Below the pieces are notes generated by a model that saw only the letters and a program-made list of their open reading frames with translations, was not told the DNA's origin and did no database searches. A program made the translations under genes and the position numbers. 64,000 nt of DNA from Ariolimax columbianus (taxonomy: Eukaryota > Mollusca > Gastropoda > Stylommatophora > Arionidae), in assembly GCA_036924085.1 (NCBI GenBank), contig JAVGWX010000004.1, positions 75,953,590-76,017,589 of the forward strand, written 5' to 3'. Positions within the stretch are counted from its first letter, which is position 1. Each line of letters starts with the position of its first letter. Shown here piece after piece: positions 54,298-64,000 of the stretch.

Positions 54298-54660
54298 CTG
54301 GGGAGAGGAGACTAACATCTGCTCAAGCAAAAAACAATGATCAGACATGCTACTCAGGGTCAGGTCAAATATACTGACCAAGACCCCTACTTCACTTCTA
54401 CAGTTCTTCCTGGAAACAGGCTGTTTTATGGTGGTCTGGCTAACAAGGTAGGGACAGGCATGATCTCAACAGTAATGAGTGACACACAGATGATGTACAA
54501 CCGCCTGAGGAACTCTGGTCCACCTTCAACAGTACGCTGGGGATGTGAGGAAAACTACTGCAACCCTCCACTTAACGCCCTTTTCGGGGAGCACAAAAGA
54601 GTAAAAGCATGCTCATTGTGGGCATTCAACATCAACAAAGTTTATCTTCTACAAAAGATG
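54298..54660 (+). repeat. RepA dispersed repeat (adjacent second copy)
   Basis: Starts ggggagaggagactaacatc and ends cattgtgggcattcaacatc. It is more diverged from the neighbouring copy than either is from other copies in places, so an independent insertion is as likely as a tandem duplication. Confidence 0.85.
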
Positions 54661-55600
54661 TATTAAAGCAGGCTATAAAAGAACATCTATTTTGTAGTAG
54701 CAAAAGGAAATTAAAACTATACTCTCAGATAAACAACCGAGAGGGGGAGAGCGGGCAGTGCACCAATGATGTACCTGTGACTTGTCTCTGATACAGTTTA
54801 TAACAGAAATCACATTTCTATGCTAGATGCATTTCATCAGGCAAATCACAACACTTCTCAGTCGAAACAAGTCTAAAAACAGACTTTGTTACATATTTTA
54901 AATATACACAGATAAATAATTATGGTTTCCTAAAAACAATCCTAGCAACTTGGTTTAAACGTAAACACATACAAAACAAGAGATGAGGCCTCTTTTACAA
55001 TAAGGCTCAGGCCAATATTTTCATATGAATTTTTCAATACAACAAGAGACAGGACTTAATGTTTATAAAACAAGATACTGTCATTTTAAGCTTTATATTT
55101 CAACTAAAAGCAGTGAAAAACAAAGAAAATAAACAGAGAAAGTGAGGGAAAATGGCATGGAAGCTCTATGTAGGCAAACAGAGAACTATATGGATGATGT
55201 GAATGTCTCCAAATCAAGAAAAGGTATAATAGAATTGGAAAGGATGGAAGAAGGACCATGATAAAGAAACTGAAGCATAAACTGAAAATAACAATGACAC
55301 ATGGAAGAAGACTGCACCTCCCAGTGAACAGATGAGATGATTTAAACAAATATCATAACCATGGTTTTCATGTTATAGCAGTTAACATAGATAGATTCTT
55401 TACTTCTACGCTCCCCAATTTCTTAATGTTTCAGCATTAACCAAAAGCTTTCTTTAATGTTCTCGCAGATATAGAAACCAAATAATAAAATATATAGCTT
55501 AAATGGGTGAAGAGGCTGATACTAATCAATGCCAACTAAAATGCAAGAAACCAAGGAAATCACAAAAACTAGCAAAGTCGAATTTAAGTCCTTTAAATGA
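54661..55600. other. A-rich sequence, no gene recognised
   Basis: A+T-rich, purine-biased on the + strand. Frames at 55104-55349 (- strand) are low-complexity. Nothing supported. Confidence 0.45.
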
Positions 55601-56460
55601 GTGAATGATGCCTCAGGGGCAAAACCAAGTCACTGAAGATTTAAATCAAGTGGTAGAATATAATAGAGGGCATAAAAGAGGCAGCAAAGATACCATTGGG
55701 TAAAAAGCCAACAAGAAACCATGGTTAACTGAAATGTTAAGTAAAATGAAGAAATGACGCAAATGGAAGAACAGTATATAGAGCAACACACTGCTACGTA
55801 TAAATCTATCAAGAATGAATTAGATAGAGAATGTAAGATGACACGAAAAAAACCCAGATAGACCATTGCGAGGAAATTGAAGAACTGGAGAGAACAGGGA
55901 AGTTAAATTAAGTATGCAAGCAAAACAATCCTTTAGTAAAAATTAGTGCATACAATCACGAATGATTAATGATAAAAACGAGAGACAAATAACAGACCCA
56001 GAGATAAAAGACAGTTCCTACCAAAATGGATGTTTCGGACCGAAGGTGCAAATATTGCAGTCAAGCTGTAAATTAGTGACACTGCGCTTTCCGTGCTACA
56101 TCCTTCTACTCAAAGCCTTGTTCAGGGCTTGGTAGCCGAAGATTGAGAACGAACGCAGAAAAAGAGACAATTAAATGACATGCCTTTGATAAAAGAGATT
56201 ACCTTAACCAGAGAAGAATTTAATGGCATTTTAATCAAAACCGAACAACTAAGCACCAGGGATAGATGAGACACCTTTTGAGCTCCTCAAAACAGAAGGA
56301 AAGACTACAAAATTTACTTTTTAAGTACCATGTGTTTATATTTACAACAACGGAATATGACAAAGGAACATACAACTTCATTAATAATTCCTTTGCCAAC
56401 AAATTTTATTTGGGCGATTCCCAACAATAAGCTTAATACCAAATGCATCTAAAATTCCAT
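55600..56460 (+). mobile_element. RTE-like LINE linker and start of reverse transcriptase, decayed
   Basis: In + strand order: GKKPTRNHG near 55700, EEIEELERTGKLN near 55870 (the linker between endonuclease and reverse transcriptase), then EITLTREEFNGILIKTEQLS near 56200 and FELLKTEGKT, matching the EEExxxALKxxKxGKAPGxDxIPAE start region of RTE LINEs. A RepB piece interrupts it at 56010-56150. Many stops. Confidence 0.5.
56010..56150 (+). repeat. RepB part-copy
   Basis: ggtgcaaatattgcagtcaa, gctgtaaattagtgacac, ccgtgctacatccttctact and ttggtagccgaagattgaga match the 3' part of RepB (34520-34640). Confidence 0.75.
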
Positions 56461-56463
56461 TAG

Positions 56464-57218
56464 AGGATAGGGCCAAATGGAAAGACATGATCAGAAAGCC
56501 TTACAACCAGTCTTAGGAATGACCAACCAGAGGATTGGGTCAAATGGAGAGACATACTCAGACAACCTTACAACCAGTCTTAGGAATGACCAACCAGAGG
56601 ATAGGGTCAAATGGAGAGACATAGACAACCTTACAACCAGTCTTAGGAATGACCAACCAGAAGATAGGGTCAAATGGAGAGACATAGACAACCTTACAAC
56701 CAGTCTTAGGAATGACCAACCAGAGGATAGGGTCAAATGAAGAGACATAGACAACCTTACAACCAGTCTTAGGAATGACCAACCAGAGGATAGGGTCAAA
56801 TGAAGAGACATAGACAACCTTACAACCAGTCTTAGGAATGACCAGCCAGAGGATAGGGTCAAATGGAGAGACATAGACAACCTTACAACCAGTCTTAGGA
56901 ATGACCAACCAGAGGATAGGGTCAAATGAAGAGACATAGACAACCTTACAACCAGTCTTAGGAATGACCAGCCAGAGGATAGGGTCAAATGGAGAGACAA
57001 AGACAACCTTACAACCAGTCTTAGGAATGACCAGCCAGAGGATAGGGTCAAATGGAGAGACATAGACAACCTTACAACCAGTCTTTGGAATGACCAACCA
57101 GAGGATAGGGTCAAATAGAGAGACATAGACAACCTTACAACCAGTCTTAGGAATGACCAACCGGAGGATAGGGTCAAATGGAGAGACATAGACAACCTTA
57201 CAACCAGTCTTATAACTG
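56464..57218. repeat. 63-bp minisatellite derived from LINE C-terminal coding sequence
   Basis: About 12 units of GACCAACCAGAGGATAGGGT, CAAATGGAGAGACATAGACA, ACCTTACAACCAGTCTTAGGAAT. The unit is 63 bases (21 codons), so both strands stay open for hundreds of codons. The + strand repeats the peptide NDQPEDRVKWRDIDNLTTSL. The same 50-base core occurs once, inverted, at 32045-32100 in a LINE 3' remnant (EDRVKRRDILRQPYNQS), which identifies the source. The open frames are not a gene. Confidence 0.95.
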
Positions 57219-57479
57219 ACCAAAATGATGATGATATTCTGACATTTTCTAACACCAAAAAATGACCTTTTATGTTTTCATTTTCTATCATTCTACAAAA
57301 CTAATAGAGAACAAGGCGGCACAATGGTCACATACATAAATATGTTTTCTGCCTGCTTAAACTAGTATTGCTTTGCGATGTTTATCGTTGCTTTATGTAC
57401 ATTTCTTTCCAGCCACGTTTGAAAACTGTCAATTAAAAAAAATTCAACAAGGGAGCTTATTCAGTTGCGTTCCTGAAGG

Positions 57480-57566
57480 CTATAGATAGTAACTTCTGGC
57501 TAATTGGATCATGTCCAGCTGATCAGTTGTCAGTCCGCAGGCCACTTTTTGATATGCTGGGTCAAG
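57480..57566 (-). CDS. MYB: MYB last exon with stop
   Basis: Acceptor ttttaaatcctcag. 28 codons then TAG: LDPAYQKVACGLTTDQLDMI, QLARSYYL. KVACGxTxDQLxMxxxAR is the diagnostic terminal motif of A-/B-Myb proteins, and its phase-0 entry fits the preceding exon. The downstream 260 bases lead into the 63-bp minisatellite. No canonical AATAAA is obvious between them on this strand; CATAAA occurs twice. Confidence 0.85.
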   Translation of the reverse strand, partial: LDPAYQKVACGLTTDQLDMIQLARSYYL

Positions 57567-58328
57567 CTGAGGATTTAAAAGGCATTTTTAAAATAAATAT
57601 CTAAATCAGGTTCTCCCTAACTGGTGAGAAAAGAATAGGTGACTGGATACATCCTAGTTTGCATGTAATAAAAGGTTACTAATGAGGGTTGTGCATGAGA
57701 CTATCAACCTCATCATTTAAAACAGTGCCATAGAATCCATTAAAAAAAGCAAAAAAGCCGCCGTCCACCATAGACGATGGCATAATTAATTTTGCGAGCG
57801 CTATTTTTAGTAAGGATTAACTGCGCTACCTTTTATCCTCACTCTCTCGTCTCGTGCTGCCCGACCCCAGTGGCAAGTTAAGGACAAGACGACTAGGGGG
57901 CGACTACGAGATGCAGGGGACTCCACATCAAGCACCCGCGAAAAAGACGACGGAGTCCAGAGTCGAACCCACACCACCTGATCACGAGGCCAGCGACTTA
58001 ACCACTTCGCTATGGAATCCATAAATACACTGATGTAGTTGCTCCTCTTCTATCATGGGGTGAAGGGGACTTTTTTGTGTGTGTGTAGTCTATAGTTTCT
58101 ACATTTTTAGAAATAAGCAGGGTCCATAATTGGAAGAAAGCCTTTGATCAAGTTATCTGGAGCAAACTTTTTCAATCTACATCATCTCAGAATGTGTTAT
58201 AGAGACTCAGTGAAAGCAAGCAACCCTGTTGTACCCACTGTCTTATTGAAACTGGATCTGTGAGTCCTTCTTTGATTGAAATAATCGCCTCTTGATTTTT
58301 TACATGTTCTGAATTAATCTAACAATTA

Positions 58329-58360
<32 letters not shown>

Positions 58361-61300
58361 GTTAGTGACATGGCTCACAGCCCAAAGATACTGGATTCGA
58401 TCCCCATCACAGCACCGATCGTTACCCAGAGGAAGCAAACCCTTAGAAAATGCAAGCAGGAAGCAGACTACATAAAATGCATGACGAAATTGGATGCACT
58501 GGGCAGACAGGCGCAAAATAAATTTAAAAAACATAGTGCAACGCACACCGCCTTGGAGAATTGAAAATAAGACTAAAAAAAAATTCAAAGGACGACCTGT
58601 TAATCTAACAAAATTACACTCCACGTAGTTCCAAAACATAAAAACATGTCTTATAACAATAAAAGCTTTTACAGAAAAACTTAGTTTAAAAAAATAGTTA
58701 CTTTTTTATTCTTTATTAACATGCCTTGTTTGAAGTTCTTTGTTCCACATTTCTGGTTTAGTTTACCTGTCAAAGCTGTGTTCAAGACATTCCATTCACT
58801 GTTTGTGTTTAGCTTTTCTATTTAGTGTTGCAAAAATTGTTGTCATATTTCTTATCAAATAGCTTCCTCTTCTTATTCTGTGTGTGACGATTATATTGGT
58901 TTTTGTCTTTCCATTTGTGATTTTTGTGTCATTACTGCTGATTGCTGGTCAGTATCTGTACTGATGTGAATTAATAATAACAATAACAGTTGCTCATCGC
59001 AAGCAAAGATGGCGACAGCATCATGCTATTGCTGCGAAATGTGTTCTCTGATGGCTGTAAAGACCAATCCTGGAACGGCACACCCTGCCACATTCAGGGC
59101 ACACGTGCGAGGAGTCAGCTGTGAAATTGTTGAGTATTGTTTTTTTCTTCAGGCAGCATGATTTCGCTAAGTCTCCGCAAAGGTGTACTCTCTTCAATCT
59201 GAGCACCTTTGGTGATACTAGCTCGCCAGGTGGTACAGACCAATGAGTAGGTTAACTCTTTTGGTGCGCCTTGAAAAGGATGTTAAGTGACGGGTTGCAG
59301 TAGCTTTCCTCACATTCCGAGCGCGCTGATGAAGGTGGACCCCGGTTCCCCCATAAGCTTGGCTTCATCTGCGTGTGGCTAACTACTATAGGGATCACAT
59401 CGATCTATCACTTCGCTAGTCAGGCTGCCATGAATACAGCTCGTTTCCAGGGAGGGCTATGAGGATGCCGAGGTGAGGGTCTTGGCCCGTATATTTTGCC
59501 TGACCATCCTTTAGTCTTCCTCCCCTTAGCAATGATATACTGCTTGTTGATCTGCTAGGCTAGTCACAACAATTCCAGTGGCCCATATTTCGGCGACTTT
59601 TCTAAATTACTATTAGTTCTAGTTTTTTCATCTGTTGGTAACAGTAATTTGATTGGCTGATCAAATCGTGTTAACGGTTAGATAAGGTCCTGGGTTCAAA
59701 TCCTGAACGAGCCCTAATATTTGTTCTATAAAATCTGATCAATACATTCCATTCTGTTTTGGAGTAAATAATTGAAATCAGGAAATAGCTGCGGTAGTTT
59801 ATATTCCAACTGAAATTTTGACAGAATTTTCATAGTCCTAGTGAGCTCAATTTTTTAATTCAACAGAGAGAGAGAGGTCATTTTTGTACGAAGGGAATCA
59901 TGTTTCTGTCTGTCTGCATAGTCAAACACTACATACTTTCTTTGCAAAACTTTCTTTTCAGGTGGTCTAGGGGTGATTCTAGCCCAGGGCGCTAGAAGTC
60001 TGTGGTTCAAATCTCAGACAAGTGGTATGAATTTTGTCTTATAATTTTCTGTTTAAAATCTGGTTAACCTTTATCAATACTAGTTCTATTGGCGAGCAGT
60101 GTTCAGTTACTTCTGCTAGTAATCCTTTATTTCATCCTCGTCCCATCTTCTATGACATGGATGTTTTGTTCAACCGTAGCAGCCACCACAGAATTATGGA
60201 TTTAAAAAAACAATGATCACACATATAGAACACAAAATATGGTTGAACCTTCCCACAAGATCTAACAACATAAGCAGACAGATGAGATGATGAATATATG
60301 AATTACCATAATAGCCTTTGATGTCTCCTTTGGTGGTGAATCTGTGAAAACTATTTTCTTCATTGACTTTTTCTGTACCTTTTCTTGTCTTTGCTGAAAT
60401 GTATAATGCAAATTAATTGGTAGAGAAATAATATTGGAAATAATAAAAAATGTTTAAGTTTTGTCACTCCTTAGACAGTGAAGACTACGATGGCCTGGGT
60501 ATGTTTGTCGCATCTCCAAAGATTTTCTCTATGAACAGTTGGCAGATAGCAAACAAACAGTTGGTTGAACCACAGTTGAGGTTCAAAAACACGTGTAAAC
60601 AGGACATAAAGTAACTGCACATAAGTCTAGCATCCTGGGAAGACAAAGCTGTTGACCAATCCAAGTGGAGATGCACTATGAAGAGCAATCTCAGTATGGG
60701 TTAAAAGAAAGTCCTACAATACAAACAACGTGGCAAGGAAAATAATAATAAGTTCGCTGTAGTCCACAGGGGAGACTGCCTTCTGGTGAAGTCATACTGT
60801 GAAGGGACAGCCTTTTCTGCACCTCCAGACCGCTGAGGGACGTCCTTTGGCACAGAGAAACAATCTGTCAAGTATCTTGTGGGCCAAAGTTTCCTGGTCT
60901 AGTTGTATGATTTGACAGAACAAAGAAATTCAGCAGCTGTCCGGTGTCTCATCTTTCAGTTCCGAACAGCGCATACCAGAATCAATAGCTACTTAAACCG
61001 CATCAACCCCCAGCACCTCCCCTTGTGCAGACATTGCTCTCATCCTGATGAAATAGTTCGACATCTACTCATTGAGTGCAAGGCGCTTGCGGACATGAGG
61101 AAAAGATTCTTACAAGCACTGCCGACAATTACCAACACACTGTACGGAGCAGTGACTCAACTGAAGACCTGTATATATATTAGAATGGCATTGGGCTGCC
61201 AAGAGCAAGCTTGCTCAGCAGTTATGGGATAACAACAACAACAAGGCACTCGCCTCTCACAATGATGAACGGAAATGGTGGGCGATCGAATCCCGTAAGT

Positions 61301-63668
61301 TTCAAGTGACCCCTGGTCTCACGGGAGGTAAGACCACAGTACCTACATTCCGAGTTATCTCCAGTCGTCTCGACCAATAGTCATGCCCCTGATCCAAGGT
61401 AACTCGGGATAAGAGTGAGAATAATGACCAGCGCATATTCTTCCTCATTATAATCCAAATGCAGCGCACATCACATTATTAAGACAAAACCGTCTGATGT
61501 TGTGGCTTTGTGATAGATAATAACTTTTTTTTAAAGTGTCTTCTAAACCAGTATTTAAAAAATTGTTGTTTGTTCGCCTTATTTATCTACTTCAGCGTGC
61601 ATTTTATGTAAGGGTCTACTTCCCCGAAGTAACGGCCAGTGCTGTGATGGGGATCAAACCCAGCACCTTCTGGTTGTGAGCCGTGTCACTTAACCCCTAG
61701 CCCACGTCGTCCCTAAACCAGTATGAAGACGTTAAGTTAAGTTTATATGAACAAATAAAACAACAAAATTCATAACCAAACTGAAAATTATTTTACTCAC
61801 ATATGCCGTATCCTTGCTGAACTTGTGTCTGGACTGCTGTGACTGGGACAAGGGAGTGAACTCTGAAGATTGGTCTGCCTCGTAGCCTGTATGATCAGCC
61901 TCAAAACTCGTATGATCAGGCTCGTATCCCATATCACATTCCTTTAGCACTTCCCCCAGATCGTCCAAATCACCGGGACTCTATCGAATAAAAAATGAAC
62001 AGCAATAATTTCTAAAAGGAGGATCGCTAAAACTGAGCGGTAAGGCTCACCTCTCAAGAAACGAACTACAGAGCAAAACCGCGGGTGAACTGGTCAACCA
62101 AATGGTATCTTACACTGAACCAACATCGCTGCACCCTGGGCAGACCAGCGCGTCTCTTTCAGCAACATGTCAGATGGGTGAACTGTTCTTGAAAATTATA
62201 AATGGGCTGTAAGTTTAGTTTCAAAGTAATACTTAACCTTTTGCTTCCCAGAATATAAATTTACGTCTATTTCTTGTATCTGCATAATTTTTCAGCACGC
62301 CAGGTCAGGACATAGTTATTGATTTTTATAACCTCTAATCATTTTTTTTTTTAAATTATGTGTGTGAAAAATTATGTCTAGAGACATATATTAATAAAGA
62401 ACTTCTTGGTGTTATTGTCTGAGATTATGAAGATGAAGGTGATAGTCGTGATACATAGCACAAACATATAGATTCACCCGGTAGTGGTGCCCCTCGGTTA
62501 GAAAAAAAATAAATAATTAGCAGAATAACGTACTATTACTACTATCAATGTTCACCGTAATGGCTATGTCTGTCACTTCGACTATAAACATAATTATTGT
62601 ATCTATATAAACAAACTAAATAGATCTATCTCAGTAATAATATGAAATCCTTTCCAAAATCTAAAAGAAATTGAAAAATCACCATTGTTTTCGTCTAACC
62701 GTACATGACGGAAGTTAAAAATCTCTACAATCAACAGAGAGATTGTTGTTTCGAGTAGGTTTACTCTTTTGTGTATCCTGAAAAGAATGTTAACCTGTAG
62801 CACTCCAATGTCCGATCTCTTCTAACCAGCTCGGCCTGCAAAAACGGTGTGCGGAAAAAATTTTTTTTTTTTTTTTTTGAACGAAAGCCATTTTTTACTG
62901 CTGAGTACGTCCTCCATATATACACGATATTTTGCCGGTTAAAGTATTTTCGCATGTGCGATTACAAATGGCTTTTGAACAGTTTTAATTTTGTATACGC
63001 CGTATGGAGCAAGCCGACTTTTTGAGAAAGGGGAAGTAGGTTGTTGAGAAAGATTTTTATCGCGTAGATCTGTTTATTTTGTTTGTTTAAATGAAAGAAT
63101 TGGAAACTAACAGTTGTGGCGATATTGTAAACACAGTATCGATACGTTGTTGTGGTTTCCATGGTTTTCTTTCGAAGCGACTAGGCCTAGTGGTCGAGTC
63201 CAAATTTTTCCCGAGATTTTCATAAATTTAAAACTTCATCTTTTTAAATCTCAAAAACTAACAAACATACAACAAAAACAATAACACCCACATGTTCGTT
63301 ATGCTATTGTGTATCTACATGCCAGAAAATCATATTTATTGACAAACAAACATAAAAGTTACAAATTTTGAAAAACGACTACCACGGCGACTAATTAAGA
63401 AAATTAATTAGGTCAAATTTTTTTCATAAATTATGTAGCGTGCCTAAGGTTAAGTGAAGATTGCATCTTCCGATGTCATGTAGCAACACAAGTACAAAGA
63501 TGAAATGAGAAAATGAATTCTCAGTCAAGTAAAATGTTTAAACATACCCAAGTTTTGTTCTGTGCTCTTCGTTCAACTTCTGCTATTACATGCTTTAATG
63601 GAGTTGGCGTATGCGGAGAGAAAGACTGCTGGGCTGAGTGATGACTTCTTGGAGTCAGATGTTTGGCT
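57480..63668 (-). CDS. MYB: MYB-family transcription factor, last four exons (C-terminal regulatory region; 5' part outside the window)
   Basis: Exons in transcript order: 63668-63548, 61980-61801, 60393-60307 and 57566-57480. All introns are GT-AG and all three junctions are phase 0, giving 157 C-terminal residues. The order of motifs is that of the A-/B-Myb C-terminus. HTPTPLKHVIAEVERR corresponds to the RTPTPFKNAL block, and LDDLGEVLKEC to the LEEDxxEVLKxE block. KKSMKKIVFTDSP corresponds to the KKVRKSLxLD block, and YQKVACGLTTDQLDMIQLAR to the terminal W-KTVxCGxTxDQLxMxxxAR block. Myb proteins bind DNA through N-terminal SANT-type repeats, which are not in this window. This end is regulatory in vertebrates. 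The family is recognised from motif order, not by search. The gene converges on THYN1. Confidence 0.78.
57800..58022 (-). mobile_element. SINE-3, tRNA-derived
   Basis: On the - strand from 58022: tagcgaagtggttaagtcgc (A box), gtgtgggttcgactctggac (B box GGTTCGACTC), then a GC-rich body ending near cagcacgagacgagagagtg. It lies in the last MYB intron, same strand as the gene. The open frame over it is not a gene. Confidence 0.75.
58326..58362. repeat. (CT)n(AT)n microsatellite
   Basis: About eight CT followed by about nine AT dinucleotides, directly before a SINE-1 copy. Confidence 0.95.
58363..58575 (+). mobile_element. SINE-1, tRNA-derived (copy 3)
   Basis: Truncated at the A box (gttagtgacatggctcacag). 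B box ggattcgatccccatcacag, then agaggaagcaaacccttaga, gcactgggcagacaggcgca and caacgcacaccgccttggag match 25207-25440. Confidence 0.8.
58600..59000. other. MYB intron sequence, nothing recognised
   Basis: A+T-rich. A weak - strand protein-like stretch near 58830-58730 (SEWNVLNTALTGKLNQKCGT) matches no family I can name. Confidence 0.35.
59010..59215 (-). mobile_element. LINE 3' end with C2H2 zinc-finger tail
   Basis: The - strand frame reads SSHVCPECGRVCRSRIGLYS, HQRTHFAAIA and stop: a complete CxxC-H-xxx-H finger closing the protein. It is homologous to CPICSRCFRARIGLFSHMRT at the end of the intact LINE at 38158-41478. The rest of this copy is absent. Confidence 0.8.
59230..59530 (-). repeat. 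RepA dispersed repeat (inverted copy, in MYB intron)
   Basis: Reverse RepA order: ttaactcttttggtgcgcct, gtagctttcctcacattccg, gatgaaggtggaccccggtt, ttcgctagtcaggctgccat, gccgaggtgagggtcttggc, ccatcctttagtcttcctcc. Confidence 0.88.
59640..59720 (+). repeat. Possible tRNA-like remnant (B box only)
   Basis: gttaacggttagataaggtcctgggttcaaatcctgaac contains GGTTCAAATCC, a B-box consensus, but a convincing A box is not seen. It may be a decayed SINE head. Confidence 0.35.
59955..60035 (+). repeat. tRNA-like sequence (SINE head or tRNA pseudogene)
   Basis: ggtggtctaggggtgattct (A-box type GGTCTAGGGG), then cccagggcgctagaag and tctgtggttcaaatctcaga (B box GGTTCAAATCT), spaced as in a tRNA of about 70 bases. 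Stem pairing is incomplete and no CCA or terminator T-run follows closely, so a functional tRNA is unlikely. Confidence 0.45.
60307..60393 (-). CDS. MYB: MYB exon, KKxxKK basic block
   Basis: Acceptor gcattatacatttcag, donor ATG/gtaatt. 29 codons, phase 0-0: QRQEKVQKKSMKKIVFTDSP and PKETSKAIM. Short; supported by both splice signals, compatible phases and position in the Myb motif order. Confidence 0.78.
60780..61235 (+). mobile_element. LINE C-terminal fragment
   Basis: The + strand open frame 60903-61232 reads FQFRTAHTRINSYLNRINPQ, HLPLCRHCSHPDEIVRHLLI, ECKALADMRKRFLQAL. The FRTxHxxxxxYLxRI, CxxCxxPxExxxHLLxEC pattern is the zinc-knuckle tail of RNase H-bearing LINEs, a family different from the 8503 and 41488 tails. 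It lies between two MYB exons in antisense. Confidence 0.65.
61255..61540 (+). repeat. RepC dispersed repeat (copy 2)
   Basis: gcgatcgaatcccgtaagtt, ctcacgggaggtaagaccac, atctccagtcgtctcgacca, ccagcgcatattcttcctca, gacaaaaccgtctgatgttg. Collinear with 9475-9735. Confidence 0.85.
61560..61716 (-). mobile_element. SINE-1, tRNA-derived (copy 4, inverted)
   Basis: Reverse complement of the SINE-1 head: agcattttatgtaagggtct type body, gatggggatcaaacccagca (B box inverted), ctagcccacgtcgtcc (A box inverted). Ends about 85 bases before the MYB exon at 61801. Confidence 0.85.
61801..61980 (-). CDS. MYB: MYB exon, acidic LxxLxEVLKE block
   Basis: Acceptor ttttttattcgatag, donor TAT/gtgagt. Exactly 60 codons in phase 0: SPGDLDDLGEVLKECDMGYE, an imperfect repeat PDHTSFEADHTGYEADQSSE, then FTPLSQSQQSRHKFSKDTAY. 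Acidic and Ser/Gln-rich, as in Myb C-terminal regions. Confidence 0.8.
61985..63545. other. MYB intron, no gene recognised
   Basis: A+T-rich sequence with oligo(T) at about 62858-62878. No supported frame or clear element; frames on the - strand at 62603-63162 are low-information. Confidence 0.45.
63548..63668 (-). CDS. MYB: MYB exon, TPTPLK block
   Basis: Acceptor tttatctttctcag (- strand), donor TGG/gtatgt. One leading base completes a codon from an upstream exon, then 40 codons: AKHLTPRSHHSAQQSFSPHT, PTPLKHVIAEVERRAQNKTW. Only this frame is open. The upstream exon is not visible in 63669-64000. Confidence 0.75.
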
Positions 63669-63669
63669 C

Positions 63670-64000
63670 TGAGAAAGATAAATTTGCAGAAGACCTAGAA
63701 CTAGTGACCTCTATGTTTAACCTTTACCACTCTGAATAACAAAAATACGTAAGTTTTCCAGCACCTGAATTATTTTTCAGCACGTCACATTTTTCTAGGT
63801 TGCTCCTTTTGAAGGCCTGTATCATTTTTGTTTGTTGTATAAATATGATTTGTTTGTATGTAGAACCATAAATGAATAAAGAACTTGTTGGTGTTATTGT
63901 TTCTGTTGTGTGTGTGTTCGTTTCTGAGATACAAGAAGATGAATGTGAAAATGACAAACAGCAACACTATTTAGATTTACCAATTTATGCTGGGAATCGG
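63670..64000. other. Upstream MYB intron sequence to the window edge, nothing recognised
   Basis: No further acceptor/donor-bounded exon with Myb motifs is visible. A short tgtgtgtg run lies near 63908. Confidence 0.45.

Noticed and set aside
56491..57291. Open - strand frame of 266 codons with a regular repeat (LVVRLSMSLHLTLSSGWSF) that could be taken for a repeat-rich membrane protein.
   Set aside because: It is an artefact of a 63-bp minisatellite whose unit is a multiple of three. The other strand is equally open and the source is LINE sequence.
57807..58022. 71-codon - strand frame in the last MYB intron.
   Set aside because: It is a tRNA-derived SINE: the A and B box sequences create the apparent protein.

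Overview
This is a repeat-dense animal nuclear window. It has spliced genes with GT-AG introns, non-LTR retrotransposons (LINEs), mariner and piggyBac remnants, tRNA-derived SINEs, minisatellites and no bacterial gene organisation. The LINE types and the protein character fit a lophotrochozoan such as a mollusc, but the species assignment is inference only.

Twin host genes emerge once the exons are read through the repeats. (1) On the + strand, a seven-exon THYN1 orthologue (thymocyte nuclear protein 1, EVE domain) runs from about 9842 to 42341. Coding exons are 9842-9887, 16306-16529, 22662-22730, 23208-23303, 30388-30449, 35254-35438 and 42271-42341. All phases join to give a 250-residue protein, and an AATAAA lies 37 bases after the stop. 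Exon 1 is the least certain. (2) On the - strand, the last four exons of a MYB-family gene (A-/B-Myb type C-terminal regulatory region) lie at 63548-63668, 61801-61980, 60307-60393 and 57480-57566. The DNA-binding part must lie beyond the right edge. The two genes converge on a 15 kb intergenic region.

Layout: 1-9370 is a graveyard of LINE fragments, including one copy with a 5' inversion. 9370-42400 is THYN1, whose introns hold most of the mobile DNA: a pre-rRNA-derived mosaic (12822-14900), a near full-length LINE carrying a SINE (16760-20640), a mariner split by a block with a piggyBac remnant (25740-29620), a compound minisatellite (32611-33236), and a three-level nest of LINEs in the last intron (37540-41930) whose innermost element keeps a complete endonuclease-reverse transcriptase frame. 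The intergenic region holds a terminal-inverted-repeat element (42804-43142), a 5.6 kb, roughly 200-copy 26/28-bp satellite (44788-50384) and related small arrays (51114-52030), more dispersed repeats and a 63-bp minisatellite (56464-57218) just downstream of the MYB stop. 57480-64000 is the MYB 3' portion with SINE- and LINE-bearing introns.

Several dispersed repeat families recur and are given working names here: RepA (about 330-370 bp, ten copies or part-copies), RepB (about 340 bp, five), RepC (about 280 bp, two), RepD (about 250 bp with a GAA-rich tail, two or three), and SINE-1 (tRNA-derived, four). Target-site duplications could be read directly for five insertions, which gives a relative order of events.
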